DNA of 32,280 nt, taken from positions 1 to 32,280 of the forward strand of contig CAYMAT010000011.1 of NCBI GenBank assembly GCA_964388495.1. Reading direction: 5' to 3'. Each line of letters starts with the position of its first letter. Within the stretch, counting starts at the first letter, position 1. Under the pieces are notes generated by a model, which saw nothing but the letters and a program-made list of their open reading frames with translations, made no database searches and was not told where the DNA came from. Below are positions 27,249-32,280 of the stretch, one piece after another. The translations under genes were made by a program, and so were the position numbers. The stretch comes from CAYMAT01 sp964388495 (lineage in GTDB: Bacteria; Patescibacteriota; Gracilibacteria; Peribacterales; Peribacteraceae).

Positions 27249-29975
27249 ACGGAGCCTGGCCATGATCTTCTCCAGGTTGTCCTGAGTAGTCTTGAGCTTC
27301 TCTTTCTCGGCATCCACTACTTTGGCGGGGGCTTTTTCTGCAAATTGGGGGTTCTTGAGCTTGCCCTCAATGGAGGCGATCAGATTCTCCAGGTTCTTCG
27401 CCTCCTTTTCCAGCTTCATCTTCTCCTTCTCCAGGTCCACTAATCCCTCCAGGGAAAGGTGAATCTCCGCACCGTCAATGAATGTACTGACAATGTCTTT
27501 ACCAGGTTTGTAGGCACCGGTCTCGACCCTCAGACTCTTCACTTTGGCAAGTCTCTTGATGTGACCTTCCTGACCCTCAAAGAGCTCACCCAGATTTTTG
27601 GAAACGATGGTGACGGCGACTTCGGCCTTGTGTTCCACAGCATTGTCGTTGCGGAGCTTGCGGATGCCGGAGATGGCGGCGATGAGCGTCTGCATGTCCG
27701 CAAAGGCTTCGGGGTGGCTGCCGTACTGCTCGGGGTTGGGCCATTCCTGGCCAATGAGCATGCTGTCCTTGGATGTTTTGACGGATGCCCACAGTTCCTC
27801 CGTCACAAAGGGGCAGTACGGATGCAGCAGTGTGAGGATGGTGCGCAGAGCGTGAATGAGTAGTCCCAGATTAGCTTGCCCTGAGCTTGTCGAAGGGCCC
27901 TTGCTCAACTCCAGGTACCAGTCGCAGAAAAATTCCCAGACAAAGGCATAGAGCTTCTCCCCCACCTCGCTCAAACGGTATTCCTCGATGCCTTTGGTGA
28001 CGTCGCGGATCAGCTGCTGCAGCGCATGGCACAACGCCTTGTCCGCAAGAGTCGTGGCTTCAAAATTGGTGATGGATGCAGGATCCTCCTTGGCCTCCTC
28101 GCACTGCATCAGGATAAAGCGACTGGCGTTCCAGAGCTTGTTCACGAAGTTCCTGTATCCTTCGATCTTCTCCTCATAGAGGCGGAAGTCCGCACCCGGG
28201 CTCTGGCCCACGATCATGGACATGCGCAGTGCGTCCGCGCCGTACTTGCCGATCATATCCAGCGGATCGATCATCGTTTCCGGATCGCTCTTGCTCATCT
28301 TGCGGCCGTCGCGCGTGCGTACAAGACCGTGCAAATAGACCGTATCGAAGGGAACCTGACCGTATTCCAATTCAGGAATGGAGCCCGTGACGTAGGTAGT
28401 CATCAGGATCATGCGCGCCACCCAAAAGAAGAGGATGTCGTAACCCGTCTCCATCACGTCCGTGGGGTGGAATTTGAGGAAATCCGGGCTCTGCAGGAGG
28501 ATTTCACGGAAAGTGAGAGCGGGATCTGCAGCCAGTTTTTTGTCGATGAGCGTGCTCCAGGTCCACAGCGCCGAGCTGAACCAGGTATCAAGAGTATCTG
28601 GATCTTGAATCCATGAATTTTCTTGTTTCTTGTTTCTTATTTCTTCCGGTGGATGAGCGCCGACATGAATATCTCTAGATCCTTCTTCATCTCTGTACCA
28701 GACGGGCACGCGGTGTCCCCACCAGACCTGGCGGGAGATGCACCAGTCACGCAGATTATCGATCCACTGGAAGTAAATTTTTTCGAATCTGTCCGGGATG
28801 ATGCGGACCTGCTTGGTGTGCACCACCTCCTGCATCACTTCCTTGAGACTCAGCGTGCGCCGCTTCCAGTGCACCACCCGCTTGTTGACGTCGATAAACC
28901 ACTGCTCCTTTATCTGGGGCTCGATCACCCCCTTTCCGCGCTGGCTCAAGGCGACATTATGCGCATAGTCAGCTTTGATGGAAACGAGCAGTCCTTTGTT
29001 CTTCAGTTTTTCCACTATCTTCTCGCGCGCGTCCGTTATGTGCATGCCGGAGAACTCGCCAGCGATGGGGAGCAGCTTGCCGTCAAACCCAATCACCTGC
29101 TCTTTGTCCAGCTTGTGACGCTCGGCGATATCAAAATCGATGTGATCGTGCCATGGCGTGATGGTCATCACTCCGGTGCCGAAGGCGGGATCCACCGCCT
29201 TGTCCTTGATGATGGTGGCCGTGGTAGGGCCGTTAATCCACTCAAGCGTGAGCGTGTCGCCGTGCTTGTATTTTGCGTACCGCTCGTCATCCGGATGCAT
29301 GACAACGTACTTATCGCCAAATTTTGTTTCCGGACGGCTGGTGCTGATCTGGAACGGACCGTACTGGAAGGTATAGAAGGCTTCCGTCCGCTCCTCGTAC
29401 TCGATCTCATCGTCACTGACCGTGGTCTGGAGCTTGGGATCCCAGTTCACGATGCGGTGACCGCGGTAGATGAGGCCGTCCTTGTACATGGAGGCGAAGA
29501 CTTCATTGACGCAGCGGTTGAGCGTGGGCTCCATGGTGTAGGCTTCACGGCTCCAGTCACAGGAGGAACCCATCTTGCGGACCTGGCCGCGGATGGTGTT
29601 CTTGCTGGCCTCCACAAAATCGCGGATCTCCGTGAGGAGCGCCTCGCGCCCAAGCTGCGCGCGGGGGTCCTTCATTTTCTTCTCTTTCTGGAGCTTTTTG
29701 ATGACCACAGCCTCTGTGGCGATGGCCGCATGGTCCGTTCCCGGCACCCACAGCGCTTCCTTCCCGCGCATGCGCGCAAAACGCGTGAAGATATCCTCCA
29801 GCGCCAGCATCACAGCGTGCCCCAGGTGCAGCTGACCCGTCGCATTGGGGGGCGGCATGCTGATGGTGAATGAATCCTTGGCGCTTTTGACGTTTGCATG
29901 GAAGGCGCCGGACTTCTCCCAGGACTGGTAAATGCGGTCCTCGACCGATGAAGCGTTGTAAGCCTTTTCAAGCAT
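27237..29975 (-). CDS. valS: Valyl-tRNA synthetase
   Basis: The product is 912 residues from ATG 29975. ValRS charges tRNA-Val and edits mischarged threonine. The start MLEKAYNASSVEDRIYQSWE is typical. PPPNATGQLHLGHAVML (~41-57) holds the HIGH motif as HLGH. The editing domain includes TSRPET and FGTGVMTITPWHDHIDFDIA. WFSSALWTWSTL, then GRKMSKSDPETMIDP (~555, KMSKS), complete the catalytic core. The anticodon-binding domain includes LLHPYCPFVTEELW, and the C-terminus is a coiled coil (~850-910). Two local oddities are GPSTSSGQANLG after WYLELSK, encoded by a dispersed repeat, and IRNKKQENS encoded by a TTTCTTG simple repeat. TACAAT lies 6 bases before the ATG; upstream extension to 30176 is rejected. 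Confidence 0.96.
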   Translation of the reverse strand: MLEKAYNASSVEDRIYQSWEKSGAFHANVKSAKDSFTISMPPPNATGQLHLGHAVMLALEDIFTRFARMRGKEALWVPGTDHAAIATEAVVIKKLQKEKKMKDPRAQLGREALLTEIRDFVEASKNTIRGQVRKMGSSCDWSREAYTMEPTLNRCVNEVFASMYKDGLIYRGHRIVNWDPKLQTTVSDDEIEYEERTEAFYTFQYGPFQISTSRPETKFGDKYVVMHPDDERYAKYKHGDTLTLEWINGPTTATIIKDKAVDPAFGTGVMTITPWHDHIDFDIAERHKLDKEQVIGFDGKLLPIAGEFSGMHITDAREKIVEKLKNKGLLVSIKADYAHNVALSQRGKGVIEPQIKEQWFIDVNKRVVHWKRRTLSLKEVMQEVVHTKQVRIIPDRFEKIYFQWIDNLRDWCISRQVWWGHRVPVWYRDEEGSRDIHVGAHPPEEIRNKKQENSWIQDPDTLDTWFSSALWTWSTLIDKKLAADPALTFREILLQSPDFLKFHPTDVMETGYDILFFWVARMILMTTYVTGSIPELEYGQVPFDTVYLHGLVRTRDGRKMSKSDPETMIDPLDMIGKYGADALRMSMIVGQSPGADFRLYEEKIEGYRNFVNKLWNASRFILMQCEEAKEDPASITNFEATTLADKALCHALQQLIRDVTKGIEEYRLSEVGEKLYAFVWEFFCDWYLELSKGPSTSSGQANLGLLIHALRTILTLLHPYCPFVTEELWASVKTSKDSMLIGQEWPNPEQYGSHPEAFADMQTLIAAISGIRKLRNDNAVEHKAEVAVTIVSKNLGELFEGQEGHIKRLAKVKSLRVETGAYKPGKDIVSTFIDGAEIHLSLEGLVDLEKEKMKLEKEAKNLENLIASIEGKLKNPQFAEKAPAKVVDAEKEKLKTTQDNLEKIMARLRSMV
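27873..27898. repeat. Dispersed short repeat inside valS
   Basis: This copy of the element at 10660-10685 (3 differences in 26) is read in frame as GPSTSSGQA in a linker of the anticodon-binding region. Confidence 0.82.
28619..28645. repeat. TTTCTTG simple repeat inside valS
   Basis: TTTCTTG-type units stand in tandem in otherwise GC-rich coding DNA. On the minus strand they encode IRNKKQENS, a Lys/Asn/Gln-rich patch in a variable loop of ValRS. Confidence 0.55.
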
Positions 29976-29981
29976 GCAGGA

Positions 29982-29987
29982 ATTGTA
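29982..29987 (-). promoter_or_regulatory. -10 element of valS
   Basis: On the minus strand TACAAT ends 6 bases before the ATG at 29975. The -35 is weak. A leaderless message is predicted. Confidence 0.5.
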
Positions 29988-30079
29988 TGGAAACGCAGGG
30001 AAAACGGCTACTGATATTGAAAACATCATAATAAAGACTGTGTCGCAATCACTCTTACAGTCTTGTACGTACATCACCC

Positions 30080-30107
30080 TTGCGTTGTCGTGACAAATCT
30101 GTACACT
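30080..30107 (+). promoter_or_regulatory. Promoter of a candidate small RNA
   Basis: TTGCGT (30080-30085), a 16-base spacer and TACACT (30102-30107) precede a gene-free stretch that ends in a terminator 80 bases later. Confidence 0.5.
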
Positions 30108-30113
30108 CACCCA

Positions 30114-30193
30114 GCTTTCTCCCCGAAAAGGGGCGAAGTTCTGCTCTTTCTCTCTCATCAGAAACGACCCCCGCAAGGGATGGTCGTTTTTTT
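30114..30193 (+). ncRNA. Candidate small RNA (~80 nt)
   Basis: A promoter-like pair (30080-30107) is followed by ~80 bases with no start codon-led frame. There is a small hairpin CCCC-GAAAA-GGGG (30121-30133) and a strong terminator hairpin. No known RNA family is recognised. It could instead be an attenuated leader of the ORF at 30210, but that ORF has its own extended -10 beyond the terminator. Confidence 0.4.
30162..30193 (+). terminator. Rho-independent terminator
   Basis: AAACGACC (30162-30169) and GGTCGTTT (30182-30189) form a perfect 8-bp stem, with a further CCC/GGG inside the loop, followed by a T run. Confidence 0.85.
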
Positions 30194-30194
30194 A

Positions 30195-30203
30195 TGTTAT
30201 ACT
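30195..30203 (+). promoter_or_regulatory. Extended -10 promoter of the 54-residue ORF
   Basis: TGTTATACT matches the extended -10 (TG, one base, TATACT) and ends 6 bases before the ATG at 30210. It begins where the terminator T run ends. Confidence 0.6.
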
Positions 30204-30209
30204 CAGCGC

Positions 30210-30374
30210 ATGAGAGGCAACAATGAGTACGGCTTCCTCACACGGGAGATTCTCCCCTCACCGGAGCGCCCCGTGCTGGGTCTCCCCACAAGAATCATCC
30301 ACGGCGTACGTAACGCTGTCTTCAGTCTGCCAATTCTGGACACTCTCAGAGGAGTGGCGAACACCGTCATCTAA
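30210..30374 (+). CDS. Small uncharacterised protein (54 residues)
   Basis: The product begins MRGNNEYGFLTREILPSPER, continues PVLGLPTRIIHGVRNAVFSL and ends PILDTLRGVANTVI. Composition is amphipathic and mildly basic, with no clear membrane helix; the C-terminal half could bind a membrane surface. It has an extended -10 six bases upstream, and its stop lies 7 bases before the FmdB-type gene, so the two are probably co-transcribed. No family recognised. Confidence 0.6.
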   Translation: MRGNNEYGFLTREILPSPERPVLGLPTRIIHGVRNAVFSLPILDTLRGVANTVI

Positions 30375-30381
30375 TCCCGCT

Positions 30382-30753
30382 ATGCCACGCTACGATTATC
30401 AATGCGCCAAGGGTCACGTCTTTGAATTTGAACGCCCGTTCGGTTCGTCGAGCGAGCCAAAATCCTGCCCCGAATGCGGATCCAAAAAACTGGAGCGCCT
30501 ACTGGTGCCGCCTCCCGTGCAGTTCAAGGGTTCGGGTTGGTACATCACCGACAGCAAGAAATCCAACAGTACCACCGGCTCCAGTAAGNNNNNNNNNNAC
30601 AAAACGGATAACCGCAAACCCTCAGCTGCACCGAAAGCCGAAGAAACGAGGACCGAACCTGCCAAGGAAACCAAGCCCGCACCGGCCGACAAGTCAGCAC
30701 CAGAGAAGCCCCGGACCGAACCAAAAACTGAATCAAAAAAGGACGCCGCGTAG
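30382..30753 (+). CDS. FmdB-type zinc-ribbon protein (contains assembly gap)
   Basis: The start MPRYDYQCAKGHVFEFERPF, then SCPECGSKKLERLLVPPPVQ, FKGSGWYITD, is the FmdB/CxxC zinc-ribbon family: four Cys/His ligands bind one zinc, then a short strand. Here the first pair is C-x3-H rather than C-x2-C (CAKGH), as is common in this family. The role is unproven. After residue ~68 comes a run of 10 Ns (30589-30598), then a Lys/Pro/Glu-rich low-complexity tail of ~50 residues. Because 10 is not a multiple of three and such runs often mark gaps of unknown size, frame continuity across it is unverified. The stop lies within the terminator hairpin. Confidence 0.82.
   Translation: MPRYDYQCAKGHVFEFERPFGSSSEPKSCPECGSKKLERLLVPPPVQFKGSGWYITDSKKSNSTTGSSKXXXXKTDNRKPSAAPKAEETRTEPAKETKPAPADKSAPEKPRTEPKTESKKDAA
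30589..30598. other. Assembly gap (10 Ns)
   Basis: Ten undetermined bases lie inside the FmdB-type gene. True length is unknown. The sequence on both sides is repetitive Ser/Thr/Lys-coding DNA, a likely reason for the break. Confidence 0.95.
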
Positions 30754-30769
30754 GCGCCCTTCTTTTTTT
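30735..30769. terminator. Bidirectional terminator between the FmdB-type gene and pnp
   Basis: GGaCGCC pairs with GGCGcCC around a 5-base loop that contains part of the TAG stop. It is flanked by an A run on the left and a T run on the right, so it can work for both convergent genes. Confidence 0.8.
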
Positions 30770-30779
30770 AACCGCGTGA

Positions 30780-32036
30780 TTAGCGGCGAGGTCCACCGCG
30801 GAATCCTCCCCCACCCGGGCGAGGACCGCGCGGTCCGCCAAATCCACCGCCCATGCGGGGGGCCGGGGGCACAAAGCCCTCGGGGGGAGGCGTCATCTGC
30901 TTGAGCGAGAGGCGCGTCTTGCCTTCCACGGGATCGTATTCGATACAGATGGCTTCCACTTCCTGACCCATCTGGAGCACATCCTCAACGCGATCGGTGC
31001 GCTTCCACTGGAGTTCGGAGATGTGGATCATCGCGTCTTTGCCGGGTAGGAATTCCACGATGGCCCCAACACCGTCGATGATGCGGACCACCTTGCCCTT
31101 ATACTTCTTGCCCACCTCCGGCTTGGCGACGATGCCCTGGATCCATTCAATCGCCTTCTTCATCATGTCGCCGTTCACGGAGGTGATGAAGACGATGCCG
31201 CTGTCCTCGATGTCGATTTCGACTCCGAGTTCTTTGGTGATCTTCTGGATCGTCTCTCCGCCCTTACCGATGACCAGGCGGATATCCTCCGGATCAATCT
31301 GGATGGATTCGATGCGCGGTGCGTACGGGCTCAGTTCTTTCCTAGGCTCGGGCAATGCCGCAAGCATCACTTTCAGGATCTGGGCGCGGCCAGTCTTGCT
31401 GCGGGCAATCGCCTCTTCAAAGACGCTATCCGGCAGACCCTTGATCTTGATATCCATTTGGATGGCCGTGACACCCTTCTCCGTACCCGTGAGCTTGAAG
31501 TCCATATCGCCGCCAAAGTCCTCTTCGTCCTGCAGGTCGCTGAGGACAACGTACTTGCCCTTCTCCTCATCGGACATGAGACCCAGGGCAATACCGGAGA
31601 CAGGGGCCTTGATGGGTACACCCGCGGCCATGAGGGCCAGCGTGGAACCACAGGTTGCAGCCATGGAACTGGATCCGTTGCTGCCCAGGATTTCCGTGAC
31701 GGTGCGGATGGTGTACGGGAAGTCTTTCTCATCCGGGAGAACGGGCTCCAGACCGCGCTGGGCCAGGTTTCCGTGGCCGATCTCGCGGTTACCCGTCATC
31801 AGACGGTTGCTGGTCTCACCAACGGAGAACGGCGGGAAGTTGTAATGGTGCATGTAGCGGTGCTCCTGCTCCCCTTCCATTCCTTCTACAAGGAGCTTGT
31901 CGCCGGGGCCACCCAGCGTGCACGTAGTGAGGCCCTGCGTCTCGCCGCGCTCAAAGAGGGCGCTTCCGTGGACGCGGTTGGGCAGGATGTCGACCATCGC
32001 GGAAAGCTGGCGGATCGCAGCCACCATTGCACGCGC
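30780..32036 (-). CDS. pnp: Polynucleotide phosphorylase, C-terminal ~415 residues (5' part missing)
   Basis: PNPase degrades RNA 3' to 5' using phosphate. Present are the second RNase PH domain (RVHGSALFERGETQGLTTCTLG, GSNGSSSMAATCGSTLALMA, DFGGDMDFKLTGTEKGVTAI with the catalytic Asp pair and QMDIKI), the KH domain (IDPEDIRLVIGKGGETIQKI) and the S1 domain (GKKYKGKVVRIIDGVGAIVE, ISELQW, KTRLSLK). The tail is Gly/Arg-rich (GGGFGGPRGPRPGGGGFRGG). Homology reaches ARAMVAAIRQLS (~32034), equivalent to the GRALDEIRPIS segment that joins the two halves. The first RNase PH domain and helical domain should continue upstream but do not: the frame soon meets a stop, and the DNA changes character. The true gene is about 700 residues in this family. 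Confidence 0.93.
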   Translation of the reverse strand, partial: ARAMVAAIRQLSAMVDILPNRVHGSALFERGETQGLTTCTLGGPGDKLLVEGMEGEQEHRYMHHYNFPPFSVGETSNRLMTGNREIGHGNLAQRGLEPVLPDEKDFPYTIRTVTEILGSNGSSSMAATCGSTLALMAAGVPIKAPVSGIALGLMSDEEKGKYVVLSDLQDEEDFGGDMDFKLTGTEKGVTAIQMDIKIKGLPDSVFEEAIARSKTGRAQILKVMLAALPEPRKELSPYAPRIESIQIDPEDIRLVIGKGGETIQKITKELGVEIDIEDSGIVFITSVNGDMMKKAIEWIQGIVAKPEVGKKYKGKVVRIIDGVGAIVEFLPGKDAMIHISELQWKRTDRVEDVLQMGQEVEAICIEYDPVEGKTRLSLKQMTPPPEGFVPPAPRMGGGFGGPRGPRPGGGGFRGGPRR

Positions 32037-32039
32037 GGA

Positions 32040-32280
32040 AGTGGCACGGTGACGGTTCCCGCCGGTAGCGCGGTCACGTCGAGGGCAAGTGCATCCTCAG
32101 ATCCGAGTGTTGCGATGGTGCCCTCGGTCGCGAGAATCCCCGGCGCGGCAGTCGCGGTGACCTCTGTGTAAACGTCTGGGCCGATGGGCTTAGCCGGCAC
32201 CACGACCTCGAGATCGGGCACCACAGTGAAGGCGAGTGCCGAACGCTTCACTGCGGCCCCGCTCCGAAGCTGCAGCGTGC
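32040..32280 (-). other. Unrelated open frame fragment abutting pnp (possible chimeric join)
   Basis: A second minus-strand frame is open from the window edge to ~32040. It encodes VKRSALAFTVVPDLEVVVPA, KPIGPDVYTEVTATAAPGIL, ATEGTIATLGSEDALALDVT and ALPAGTVTVPLPRV. This beta-rich, Ala/Val/Thr-rich text resembles a phage or surface structural protein, not the PNPase N-terminal half that should lie here. It is more GC-rich than its surroundings. A chimeric contig end is the simplest explanation; an insertion into pnp is the alternative. Confidence 0.55.

Noticed and set aside
28623..29873. 416-codon plus-strand frame inside valS
   Set aside because: valS is certain on the minus strand. This frame is its complement shadow and has no motif.
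32030..32100. Simple frameshift in pnp explaining its lost 5' half
   Set aside because: The alternative frame does not encode the PNPase first RNase PH domain either, so a single indel cannot restore the gene.
1..32280. UGA recoded as Gly or Trp (as in Gracilibacteria/SR1)
   Set aside because: TGA ends several genes exactly at the family-expected C-terminus (for example the lexA-dinB-valS region), so it acts as a stop.
1..32280. CRISPR array, transposase, integrase or rRNA genes
   Set aside because: No regularly spaced identical repeats, no recognisable transposase or integrase frame and no rRNA signature were found.

Overview
The window looks like a stretch of a compact Candidate Phyla Radiation (Patescibacteria) genome. 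I favour the Peregrinibacteria/Peribacteria side, but that is inference. The grounds are: a compact gene set with standard stop codons and short gaps; a 199-residue protein of a type I associate with CPR genomes; a double zinc-ribbon protein; short dispersed repeats of a kind common in CPR assemblies, some lying inside reading frames; and almost no Shine-Dalgarno sequences. Base composition is moderately GC-rich in genes, with AT-rich repeats between some of them. Ten Ns at 30589-30598 show that this is a scaffold. The last ~240 bases do not continue the polynucleotide phosphorylase gene and may be a chimeric join.

Layout. 1-31: 5' part of a tRNA, probably Ala (minus). 108-905: unknown protein. 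916-3196 (minus): two PurP-family ATP-grasp ligases, the archaeal-type route for the formylation step of purine synthesis. 3299-3928 (minus): anchored Cys-containing protein. 4049-4123: tRNA-Cys. 4174-4737 (minus): lipoprotein, divergent from 4822-8894, a probable operon of a large Ig/FN3 surface protein, a PfkB sugar kinase and the conserved CPR-type protein. 9018-10340: TPR protein. 10341-11593: gene-poor region with two small candidate ORFs, a terminator and about 500 bases rich in hairpins. 11594-14796: membrane-anchored unknown protein, SecF and a sulfotransferase-like protein. 14810-15142 (minus): small DMT-type membrane protein. 15271-16545: trigger factor. 16621-18510 (minus): a Rel-type (p)ppGpp synthetase with a degenerate hydrolase site and no ACT domain. 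18625-19909: L10 leader, rplJ, rplL and terminator. 19915-20484 (minus): membrane protein. 20647-20934: double zinc-ribbon protein. 21112-24897: LCP-family protein, membrane protein, MFS transporter. 25052-27248: a 58-residue protein, LexA with an operator in its own promoter, and a Y-family DNA polymerase, together an SOS-type cluster. 27237-29975 (minus): ValRS. 30114-30193: candidate small RNA. 30210-30753: a 54-residue protein and an FmdB-type zinc ribbon. 30780-32036 (minus): C-terminal part of PNPase.

The most striking system-level signal concerns gene starts. At about sixteen of them a -10-like hexamer lies only 6-10 bases before the start codon, so predicted transcripts begin at or next to that codon (leaderless). 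Only one gene, the small membrane protein at 15142, has a clear Shine-Dalgarno sequence. Genes with real leaders appear to be regulated or special cases: rplJ, lexA, the zinc-ribbon gene and tig.
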